Shown here piece after piece: positions 35,981-43,423 of a DNA stretch of 64,000 bases; within the stretch, counting starts at the first letter, position 1; each line of letters starts with the position of its first letter. The stretch is from Brachybacterium timonense (GTDB lineage Bacteria > Actinomycetota > Actinomycetes > Actinomycetales > Dermabacteraceae). The notes under the pieces were generated by a model. The model was not told where the DNA came from and did no database searches. It saw only the letters and a list, made by a program, of their open reading frames with translations. The stretch is taken from NCBI RefSeq assembly GCF_900258505.1, contig NZ_LT984895.1:2482492-2546491 (forward strand). Reading direction: 5' to 3'. The translations under genes and the position numbers were made by a program.

Positions 35981-36010
35981 AGTGTAGGCGGTCACACTCA
36001 CGAGCAGCAA
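35981..36010 (-). promoter_or_regulatory. Promoter of isomerase/oxidoreductase operon
   Basis: Minus-strand TTGCTG (36010-36005) and TACACT (35986-35981), 18-nt spacer, predicted start near 35975 within the palindrome. The leader before ATG 35865 is about 110 nt. Confidence 0.55.
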
Positions 36011-36107
36011 GAAGACTCAGCTCCCAGCTGCACGCGGCCACCATCCGGTCACGTGTCTCGCAACGTTCTTTGAGCGGTGATATTCGAGATCGCTCCACAG
36101 GCCAGCG

Positions 36108-36716
36108 TCACAGGCTCCCTGCCGCCCGCAGGCGTTTGCGGATCAGATCGGTGACCACCCGCATCTCCGCCCGCATATCCACCTCGCCGGGATTACGCAG
36201 CCACTGCAGCTGCACACCATCCATCGCCGCCACCGCCAGGTTCGCGAGCACGCGGGCGTCATCGCCGCTCAGCTGGGCGCCCGTGCGGCCAGCCTCAAGC
36301 TCCACTAGCTCCCGCATCTCCCGGCGCAGTCGGTCATAGCGCAGGCGGAAGAAGGCGTGCGCCGGATGGTCCTCCGTCAGGCTCTCCCCACCGATCACGG
36401 AGAAGAACCGCACCCGATCCGGGGTGCGGGCACTCTCCTCGGCGATCGCATCGAAGGCGTCGGCGAGCGTGCGGGTGGGGTCAGCGGGGCCATCCGGCCC
36501 AGGCAGATACAGCTCAGCAAGGGTCTGCGTGAGCAGATTCTCCTTGGAGCCGAAGTGGTGCAGGATCGTCGACCGCTTCACACCGGCCAGTGCCGCGATC
36601 TCCTCGAGCGTGCAGCCGCGGTAGCCGCGTCGGCCGAACTCGATCACCGCCGCATCCAGGATCCGGCGGCGCGTGGACTCGCCCTGTTCGACGGTGCGTG
36701 GCGCGACCGGGGTCAT
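36108..36716 (-). CDS. TetR/AcrR family regulator
   Basis: A 202-aa repressor with the HTH RRRILDAAVIEFGRRGYRG then CTLEEIAALAGVKRSTILHH at about residues 14-55. The start ATG 36716 overlaps the methyltransferase stop (ATGA); the longer ORF upstream is methyltransferase sequence in another frame. It lies directly upstream of the isomerase/oxidoreductase operon and its palindrome, so it probably represses that operon. The ligand is unknown. Confidence 0.88.
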   Translation of the reverse strand: MTPVAPRTVEQGESTRRRILDAAVIEFGRRGYRGCTLEEIAALAGVKRSTILHHFGSKENLLTQTLAELYLPGPDGPADPTRTLADAFDAIAEESARTPDRVRFFSVIGGESLTEDHPAHAFFRLRYDRLRREMRELVELEAGRTGAQLSGDDARVLANLAVAAMDGVQLQWLRNPGEVDMRAEMRVVTDLIRKRLRAAGSL

Positions 36717-37948
36717 CGGGATGCACCGGGCCTCGTGTCGGCGCGGCGGCGTGCACTGAGCACGGTGAAGCGTCGGTCGCGTGCGCGCTGTGTCACCGGA
36801 CCGACACGGCGTTCGACCTCGGTGCGGTAGCGCAGATGGGAGTTGTGCACGAACCACAGCTCTCCGCCGGGGCGCAGGAGGCGTGCGGCGGCATCGAGGA
36901 GCCCCTGGACGAGGGTGGGATCGATGGCGGTGCCATCATGGAACGGCGGGTTCAGCAGCACCAGATCGGCGCTCGCATCCGGCTCTCGCGAGGCTGCATC
37001 ATCCCAGGTGGCGCGCCACTGCTGCGGATCGATGGCATTGGCGTGCAACGTCGCGCGGGTGGAGACGACTGCATCGGCGTCGTCGTCGGTGGCGAGGACG
37101 CGGGCCGACGGCATCGCGGCAGCAGCCCAGGCGCTGAGCAATCCGTTGCCCGAGCCCAGGTCCACCACGTCGAGCGCGGCGTTTGCCCGGTCCGAAAGGT
37201 TCTCATCGAGGGCCGTGAGCAGGAGCAGGCTGCCGGCATCCGCAGCGGCCGATCCGAACACTCCGCCGATCCCACGCAGCGCGATAGTGCGCTCAGAGCC
37301 GCCGACCGGTATCGCTATCGCATGCTCTGCCACGGCGGGCGGGCCGATCTGGGTGCGCGCCTCCTGGGCGACCAGAGCGCGGGACTTCGCGACCCCGAGC
37401 GCCGCGTCAACGATCTCGAAGGACTCGGCGAGCACGGCGTTCTGCGAGGGTGTCATGTGCTTCGTGCGGCCACCGAGCGCAAGAGCGCAGCCACACTCGG
37501 GGTAAGCCCGTGCCACCTGGCGGGCGATCGCGTCGAGAGCGGCGAGCGAGGCGGGCAGGCGGCCGATCACCGCATGCGCTTCGGCCTGGGTGGCCGCCTC
37601 CTCGAGCGTGACGGGCTCCGGGCCGGTCGGCACCCGTAACCGTCCGTCGGCGATCTGGCGCGCGAAGAGCGCGGCGAGCTCGTGGGCTCGCCGGTAGGAC
37701 GAGGTCCAGCTGACCACGACGGCATCGGAATGCTCTGCAGCGGCGTCGAGCGCTGCGGCGGTGAGGGCACCGGTTGCGTCGTCGATCACGAGCACATCGC
37801 AGGGACATCCGAGCGGTCCATCGTGCTGCTCGAGGCCCGCGAGAATCGCCCGATCGGTCTGGTCGGGCGCCGGCGTGGCCGGTGCGGGAGCGGACTCAGC
37901 ACCACCGGTTGCCGGTGTTTCTGCGGTGACGGGCTGCTCCGTGGTCAT
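36713..37948 (-). CDS. RlmG/RsmC-like rRNA guanine-N2 methyltransferase
   Basis: SAM-dependent methyltransferase of 411 aa with the two-part layout of RlmG/RsmC: a degenerate N-terminal domain (about 1-210) containing GGRTKHMTPSQNAV, and a catalytic C-terminal domain with motif I LDVVDLGSGNGLLS (about 257-270) and the base-flipping NPPFHDG (about 330-336). Its target is probably a 23S or 16S guanine. ATG 37948 is preferred to GTG 37969 because TACCAT sits 7 nt upstream, a leaderless arrangement. It overlaps the TetR gene by 4 nt. Confidence 0.85.
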   Translation of the reverse strand: MTTEQPVTAETPATGGAESAPAPATPAPDQTDRAILAGLEQHDGPLGCPCDVLVIDDATGALTAAALDAAAEHSDAVVVSWTSSYRRAHELAALFARQIADGRLRVPTGPEPVTLEEAATQAEAHAVIGRLPASLAALDAIARQVARAYPECGCALALGGRTKHMTPSQNAVLAESFEIVDAALGVAKSRALVAQEARTQIGPPAVAEHAIAIPVGGSERTIALRGIGGVFGSAAADAGSLLLLTALDENLSDRANAALDVVDLGSGNGLLSAWAAAAMPSARVLATDDDADAVVSTRATLHANAIDPQQWRATWDDAASREPDASADLVLLNPPFHDGTAIDPTLVQGLLDAAARLLRPGGELWFVHNSHLRYRTEVERRVGPVTQRARDRRFTVLSARRRADTRPGASR

Positions 37949-38112
37949 GGTGTCGATGGTAGAGGGCACGCATCTAGGGTGGTCGCCGCGATGTCGACGG
38001 TACTGGTCGCGAGAGCGCCGCTGGTCGCGTCAGCGTCAACGGCCGTGCGCGCCACCCATCATCCGGCGGCGTCCGATGCGGGAGCGTCGGCCCTCTGCCC
38101 TACTGTGAGCCC

Positions 38113-39075
38113 ATGCGCATACTGCTGGACTGCGACACCGGGATCGACGACGCCTTCGCCCTCACCTACCTCGCCTGCCTTCCCGAGGCGGAGCTCGTGG
38201 GCATCGTCTCCACGGCGGGAAACGTGATCCAGGACCAGGTGCTGCGCAACAACCTCGGACTCGCCACGATGCTCGGGCTGCAGATGCCGGTTGCGCGCGG
38301 CAGCGACGTCCCGCTCGTGCAGGAGCTGATGACCGCCGAGGACACCCACGGGCCGACGGGTCTGGGTGAGGTGGTGCTGCCCGATCCCGACCGGGACCCA
38401 GACCCGCGCAGCGGCGCGCAGCTGTGGGCAGACCTCGCCCGCGCTCATCCCGGTGAGCTCACGGGGCTGCTCGTGGGGCCCGCGACGAACCTCGCGCTCG
38501 CGCTGGAGATCGAGCCGGAACTGCCGCATCTGCTCAGCTCCCTGCACATCATGGGCGGAGCGGTGAACTACCGCGGCAACACCGGGGCGACGAGCGAATG
38601 GAATGTGGCGGTGGACCCGGAGGCTATGGCTCGTGTACTCTGCGCCTTCGCCGACGCCGATCCGCTGCCGGTGCTCGCCGGCCTCGATGCCACCGAGGCG
38701 GTGCGGTTCACCCAGCGTGAGCTCGACGCCGTCGCTGCGTTGCCGCCGCATCCCGTGCGCGATGTCCTGACGCGCGCCCTGGAGTTCTACTTCGCTTTCC
38801 ACGAATCCGACGGCTTCGGGTGGAGCGCCCACGTGCACGATCCGCTGGTGGCTGCGCATGCGGTCACCGGGCGTTTCCTGCACACGCAGCCGCTGCCGGT
38901 CGATGTCGAGCTCGCCGGCACGCTGACGCGCGGCCAGACGGTGGCTGATGTTCTGGGCCGCTGGGACAGGCCCGCCACGGTCCGCTCTGCGCGCAGCGCC
39001 GACGCCGACGCATTCGTGGAGCACCTGTTCACGACGCTCCGCACAGGCCTGGCGCAGCTGCCCGTCTCCCCCTAA
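38113..39075 (+). CDS. Nucleoside hydrolase (IUNH family)
   Basis: Hydrolyses the N-glycosidic bond of nucleosides to free base and ribose. The 320-aa product starts MRILLDCDTGIDDAFAL, the calcium-binding DTGxDDA signature. The internal LHIMGGAVNYRGN and the C-terminal HVHDPLVAAH, which carries the last metal-ligand Asp, are present. TACTGT is 6 nt before the ATG, suggesting a leaderless mRNA. It sits among the purine genes, where salvage would be complementary, but it is transcribed alone. Purine or pyrimidine preference cannot be told. Confidence 0.93.
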   Translation: MRILLDCDTGIDDAFALTYLACLPEAELVGIVSTAGNVIQDQVLRNNLGLATMLGLQMPVARGSDVPLVQELMTAEDTHGPTGLGEVVLPDPDRDPDPRSGAQLWADLARAHPGELTGLLVGPATNLALALEIEPELPHLLSSLHIMGGAVNYRGNTGATSEWNVAVDPEAMARVLCAFADADPLPVLAGLDATEAVRFTQRELDAVAALPPHPVRDVLTRALEFYFAFHESDGFGWSAHVHDPLVAAHAVTGRFLHTQPLPVDVELAGTLTRGQTVADVLGRWDRPATVRSARSADADAFVEHLFTTLRTGLAQLPVSP

Positions 39076-39104
39076 GGCCGGCGTCCACAGGCGCACACCG
39101 CGCC

Positions 39105-40076
39105 TCAGCCATCCAGCAGGGCGATCTCCACCTCGAAGCAGCGGCGCGGCGGTTTCTCGTCACCGCGACCAGGCCGCCAGCCGATGCATCGTGTCGCGCC
39201 CTCCGTATCGTCGAAGGCGACCAGCACGGTGCTGGGCAGCAGAACGGGGGCATCGAATGACACATCCCAGCGCAGCGGCCGCGCGAGGTCCACTCGAGCT
39301 TCGGTGAAGGCGCGTGATGCGGTGTACATGCCGTGCGCGATCGCTCGGGGGAACCCGAACGCCTTTGCGCTGAGGGCCGACATGTGGATCGGGTTCACGT
39401 CACCGGAGACCTCTGCGTAGCGTCGGCCCGCGTCGGCGCCGAGCTGCCAGCGCCCCGTCGGCCACGGCGGCCGGAACGCGGCCCGCTCGCGGCCGGTACC
39501 GGAACCACCTGCTGCTCGTCGACCCGAGACAGGCTCGGGCATGCCACCGCGGGACTGCCCACCACCAGCGCCCTTGGCCAGGTACGTGGAGACGTCAGTG
39601 GCGATGATGCTGCCGTCCTCGGCATGGATGGTGGCGACCGCTTCGAACGTGTGGCCCTTGCGGTGCGGAGCGAGGCCGCGCACGCGGCACTCGACATCCA
39701 CGAGCTCGCCAACCCGCACCGGTCGATGCTGCAGCACCTGATTGCGCAGATGCACGAGCCCGAGCAGGCGGAACGGAAAGGACGGGCCCGCCATCAGGGC
39801 GAGCGAGACCGGGAAAGCGAGCACATGCAGCACCCCGGGGTGGACGAGGTCGGTGGCCGGCCCGCCCATGAGGTGGTCGAAGGCGGCCGCACGCTGAGCA
39901 TCGATCCGCACCCGGCGCACGCGCACCGCCTGCGTGGGCAGCACAGGCGTACCGCTGCGGCGTGCCCGCGGCGTGAGCGCTGCAGCGTAGATCGCCGGGA
40001 ACGACGGCACATCGGACAGGTCGCGCACCCGCTCGGGTGGTGCGGTGCGGGAGGTGTGGTGTCGCATACCGATCAC
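39105..40076 (-). CDS. MaoC-type enoyl hydratase, HtdX-like
   Basis: A double hot-dog (R)-specific enoyl-CoA/ACP hydratase of 323 aa. The C-terminal half carries the hydratase 2 motif YAEVSGDVNPIHMSALSAKAFGFPRAIAHG with catalytic Asp and His. The N-terminal half is a degenerate hot-dog domain. A Gly/Arg-rich linker (residues about 178-205) separates them. GTG 40076 overlaps the stop of the reductase gene (GTGA). The order hydratase-FabG4-thiolase matches Mycobacterium tuberculosis Rv0241c-Rv0242c-Rv0243. Confidence 0.88.
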   Translation of the reverse strand: MIGMRHHTSRTAPPERVRDLSDVPSFPAIYAAALTPRARRSGTPVLPTQAVRVRRVRIDAQRAAAFDHLMGGPATDLVHPGVLHVLAFPVSLALMAGPSFPFRLLGLVHLRNQVLQHRPVRVGELVDVECRVRGLAPHRKGHTFEAVATIHAEDGSIIATDVSTYLAKGAGGGQSRGGMPEPVSGRRAAGGSGTGRERAAFRPPWPTGRWQLGADAGRRYAEVSGDVNPIHMSALSAKAFGFPRAIAHGMYTASRAFTEARVDLARPLRWDVSFDAPVLLPSTVLVAFDDTEGATRCIGWRPGRGDEKPPRRCFEVEIALLDG

Positions 40077-41422
40077 CGTCCCACGATGTTCTGGCCGCAC
40101 ACACGCAGGGTCTCCCCGCGTATGCCACCGACCGGCGGGGAGAGCAGGAACGCGACAGCCTCCGCCACGTCGATCGGTAGCCCACCCTGCTGCAGGGAGT
40201 TCACGCGCCGCGCCACCTCACGGTTGAGCGCCGGCATGCGCGCGGTCATCTCCGTTTCGATGAAGCCGGGGGCGACGGCGTTCGCGGTGCCACCCAGCGG
40301 CTCGAGGCGCCGCGCGAGCGCATCGACGAACGCGATCACACCAGCCTTGGAGGTCGCGTAGTTGGTCTGACCCTTGTTGCCGGCGATGCCGCTCGTGGAC
40401 GCGAGGGAGACCACCCGCAGCTGGTCACCGAGCACGTCCCCGGCATCGATCAGGGCATCCATCAGCCGGATCTGGCTGGTGATGTTCACGGCGATCACCG
40501 GGTCCCAGCGGTCCGCCGTCATGTTGGCGAACATGCGGTCGCGGGTGATGCCGGCGTTCAGCACGACGCCGTCCAAGCGCAGCCCCCTCGTTCGCAGCGT
40601 CTCGACCAGACGTGTCGGGGCGCGTTCAGCGGTGACGTCGAGCTGGACCGGGACGGCGCGCAGCTCATTGGCGAGCCGTGCGAGCTCCGTGCCCGCCGCG
40701 GGAACGTCCAGCAACACGAGGGAAGCACCGGCACCGGCGAGGGTGCGGGCGATCGCCTCGCCGATACCGCGGGCAGCCCCCGTCACCAAGGCGGTGCGGC
40801 CGGCGAGCGCATGCAGGTCATCGCGCGGCGCAGTGCCTGTATCGGCGGTGATCCGCAGCAGCTGTCCGTCGATGAAGGCGGAGCGCGCGGAGAGCAGGAA
40901 GCGCAGGGCACCGAGCACGGGTGCCGAGCTCAGCGCCACGCCGTCGGCCACCAGGATGCCGTTGGCGGTGCCGCCGCCGCGCACCTCGTGCCCGAGGGAG
41001 CGGACGAAACCCTCCACACCGCCACGGGCGGCGTCCCGGGCAAGGTCCTCACCGGTGACGGGCCGAGAGATCGTGATGATGCGGCTGCCGGGCACGAGAG
41101 ACCGCATGGCGCTGCTGAGCGGCAGCAGGATCTCACCGAGCTGATCGGGGGCGTCGACCTCGTCGAGCACCGCGATGACAGAGCCCACGCGGCGCAGCTC
41201 GTCGAAGCGGCGACGAACGTCGGCACCCCAGTCCAGCAGCGTGTGGGCGAGCTCATCGGCACCGGCGCTGGTGCCGAGCACGACCACGGGGCCGAGCAGC
41301 GGCTCGGTGCGGTCGGCGGCGCGCAGCAGCCGGGGTGGGCGCGGCAGGCCGGTCTGCTTCGCGATTGCTCGGCCGACGGCGGTGCGGATGAATCGGGTGT
41401 AGGCGTCTGCCATGGCGATCAC
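40073..41422 (-). CDS. fabG4: High-molecular-weight 3-oxoacyl-ACP/CoA reductase (FabG4-like)
   Basis: A 449-aa short-chain dehydrogenase with an extra N-terminal flavodoxin-like domain (about 1-205), the layout of mycobacterial FabG4. The C-terminal SDR domain has the cofactor motif LVTGAARGIGEA (about 214-225), NAGITRDRMF, catalytic Ser in LASTSG and Tyr-x-x-x-Lys in NYATSKAG. It should interconvert 3-hydroxyacyl and 3-oxoacyl thioesters, probably of CoA. It overlaps both neighbours by 4 nt, within a three-gene operon led by the thiolase. Confidence 0.92.
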   Translation of the reverse strand: MIAMADAYTRFIRTAVGRAIAKQTGLPRPPRLLRAADRTEPLLGPVVVLGTSAGADELAHTLLDWGADVRRRFDELRRVGSVIAVLDEVDAPDQLGEILLPLSSAMRSLVPGSRIITISRPVTGEDLARDAARGGVEGFVRSLGHEVRGGGTANGILVADGVALSSAPVLGALRFLLSARSAFIDGQLLRITADTGTAPRDDLHALAGRTALVTGAARGIGEAIARTLAGAGASLVLLDVPAAGTELARLANELRAVPVQLDVTAERAPTRLVETLRTRGLRLDGVVLNAGITRDRMFANMTADRWDPVIAVNITSQIRLMDALIDAGDVLGDQLRVVSLASTSGIAGNKGQTNYATSKAGVIAFVDALARRLEPLGGTANAVAPGFIETEMTARMPALNREVARRVNSLQQGGLPIDVAEAVAFLLSPPVGGIRGETLRVCGQNIVGR

Positions 41423-42735
41423 TTCCCGTCGGACTCGAGCAGGGCCACGGTGCCCTGGCCGCCAGCAGCACAGATGGAGATCAGGCCGCGCACGGTGCGA
41501 CCTTCCTCCTGGGCACGCCGGTGCAGCACGGTGGCGAGGGTGGCGACGATGCGGCCCCCGGTGGCGGCGAAGGGGTGACCGGCGGCGAGCGAGGAGCCGT
41601 GCACGTTCAGGCGGTCGCGGTCGATGGCGCCGAGCGCGCCGTCACGGCCGAGCCGTTCACGGCAGAATTCGTCGGATTCCCAGGCGGCGAGGGTTGCGAG
41701 CACGGTGGCGGCGAAGGCCTCATGGATCTCGTAGTAGTCGATGTCCTGCAGAGTGAGGCCGTGGGCATCGAGCAGCTCAGGCACGGCATAGGCCGGCGCC
41801 ATGAGCAGGCCCTCACCACCGTGCACGAAGTCCACGGCGGCGCTGCGCTGGTCCACCACGCGGGCGAGCGGGGTCAGGGAGCGGGCCTCGGCCCATTCGC
41901 GGCTGCCCAGCAGCACTGCGGAGGCGCCATCGGTCAGTGGCGTGGAGTTGCCGGCGGTCATGGTGGGTTCGTCGACCTGCGGCGAGCGCACACCGAAGAC
42001 GGGCGTGAGGGTGGCGAGTTTCTCGAGGGTGGAGTCCGGCCGCAGGTTCTGATCTCGGTCAAGACCTCGGTAGCCGGTCACGAGGTCGTCGAACAGGCCC
42101 GCGTCATAGGCGGCTGCCAGGTTCTTGTGGGAGGCGAGCGCGAGCTGATCCTGCGCCTGCCGGGTGATCCCCCATGCGGCGGCGGTCAGCGCCATATGCT
42201 CGCCCATGGACAGCCCGGTACGGGGCTCAGCGTTCGCTGCGGCCTGCGGGACGAGGTCGGCAGGGCGGATGCTGGCGAGTGCTTTCACGCGCTGCATCGG
42301 GCTCTTCGCGGCGAAGGCACGGTGAAGGATGCGACGCAGGCGAGGAGTGACCTCGATCGGTGAGTCGGAGGCGGAGTCCACGCCACAGGCGATCGCGGAA
42401 TCGATCTGTCCCAACCGGATCCGGTTGGCGACATGCCCCACGGTCTCGAGGCCGGTGGCGCACGCCTTGGACATGTCGAGGGCGGGGGTGCGTGGATCGA
42501 GCGGGGTGCCGAGCGCACTTTCGCGGGTGAGGTTGAGATCGGCGGCAAGCTTCAGCACGGCACCGCCGGCGATCTCACCGAGCAGCTCGCCCTGCAGGCC
42601 GAAGCGTGCAACGAGCCCATCGAGCGCGGCGGTGAGCAGGTCCTGATTGGAGATGCCGGCGTAGGCGCCGCCGGCGCGAGCGAAGGGAATGCGGTTGCCT
42701 CCGAGAACGTAGGCGTCGCGGGGGGCTGCGGTCAC
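41419..42735 (-). CDS. fadA2: Acetyl-CoA acyltransferase (thiolase), FadA2-like
   Basis: Thiolase that cleaves 3-oxoacyl-CoA with CoA, or runs in reverse. The 438-aa product has the nucleophile Cys92 in SKACATGLE, the His in GHPFAATGGRI and the second Cys in SICAAGGQGTVALLE. It starts at GTG 42735 with AGAGG upstream. It is the first gene of the minus-strand fatty-acid operon and is divergent from the TetR/acyl-CoA oxidase pair. The closest architecture known to me is M. tuberculosis Rv0243. Confidence 0.94.
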   Translation of the reverse strand: MTAAPRDAYVLGGNRIPFARAGGAYAGISNQDLLTAALDGLVARFGLQGELLGEIAGGAVLKLAADLNLTRESALGTPLDPRTPALDMSKACATGLETVGHVANRIRLGQIDSAIACGVDSASDSPIEVTPRLRRILHRAFAAKSPMQRVKALASIRPADLVPQAAANAEPRTGLSMGEHMALTAAAWGITRQAQDQLALASHKNLAAAYDAGLFDDLVTGYRGLDRDQNLRPDSTLEKLATLTPVFGVRSPQVDEPTMTAGNSTPLTDGASAVLLGSREWAEARSLTPLARVVDQRSAAVDFVHGGEGLLMAPAYAVPELLDAHGLTLQDIDYYEIHEAFAATVLATLAAWESDEFCRERLGRDGALGAIDRDRLNVHGSSLAAGHPFAATGGRIVATLATVLHRRAQEEGRTVRGLISICAAGGQGTVALLESDGK

Positions 42736-42786
42736 GGTGCACCTCTTCGGAGCTGGGTCACGGGCACGGGTTTACATCGAACCCTG

Positions 42787-42799
42787 AGTACTTGGTACT
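42787..42799. promoter_or_regulatory. Palindromic operator between thiolase and TetR genes
   Basis: AGTAC-ttg-GTACT, a perfect 5-bp inverted repeat that overlaps the predicted -10 (TACTGT, 42796-42801) of the TetR gene. It lies 52 nt from the thiolase start, so one site could control both directions. Confidence 0.5.
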
Positions 42800-42808
42800 G
42801 TAGGTTCT

Positions 42809-43423
42809 GTGAACGAGACCACGCAAGCCCCCGTCGATGGCCGATCTGCCCGCTGGGCCCAGCACCGCGAACAGCGTCGCCTCGAACTGCTCGACGTGGC
42901 CCGACACCTCATCCATGAGAAGGGGCCCGACGTCACGATGGAGGACATCGCCGCCGCCTCCGGCACCTCCAAGTCGATCGTCTACCGCTACTTCGACGAC
43001 AAAGCACAGCTGCAGCGCCTGCTCGGGCAGCGCATCTACGCCACCATGCACGAGCGGCTGCGCTCAGAAGTGGCCGAGCTCGAACAGCACCTGGGCCGCG
43101 CAGTCGGGGCCGATGATCGCGTGCGCGCCATGATCAACGCCTACGTGGTCACCGTGCAGCGCTCCCCGAACGTGTACCGCTTCGTGACTCGGCCGTCCGA
43201 CGGGCTCCACCATTTCCTCCACTCCGTCGCTCGCCTCATCACCACCTTCCTGCCCGACGGGACGCCCTCGCCCGAACTGTGGGCTCGCGGCGCCGTCGGC
43301 TTCGTCGAGCGCAGCGTGGAGACCTGGGTGGACCAGCAGAACACAGACCCGAGCGCCGCCATCAGCGCATCAGACCTCGTCGACCATCTCGTGACCTGGC
43401 TCATGAAGGGACTGAACCCATGA
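42809..43423 (+). CDS. TetR/AcrR family regulator of fatty-acid module
   Basis: A 204-aa repressor with the HTH RRLELLDVARHLIHEKGPDV then TMEDIAAASGTSKSIVYRYF at about residues 20-65. It starts at GTG 42809, 7 nt after a TACTGT hexamer, so probably leaderless. It overlaps the acyl-CoA oxidase start by 4 nt (ATGA) and is divergent from the thiolase operon. The position and the palindrome suggest that it controls both arms in response to an acyl-CoA (inference). Confidence 0.9.
   Translation: MNETTQAPVDGRSARWAQHREQRRLELLDVARHLIHEKGPDVTMEDIAAASGTSKSIVYRYFDDKAQLQRLLGQRIYATMHERLRSEVAELEQHLGRAVGADDRVRAMINAYVVTVQRSPNVYRFVTRPSDGLHHFLHSVARLITTFLPDGTPSPELWARGAVGFVERSVETWVDQQNTDPSAAISASDLVDHLVTWLMKGLNP

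Noticed and set aside
38059-39096. Minus-strand ORF of 345 codons
   Set aside because: Shadow of the nucleoside hydrolase, which has conserved metal-binding motifs.
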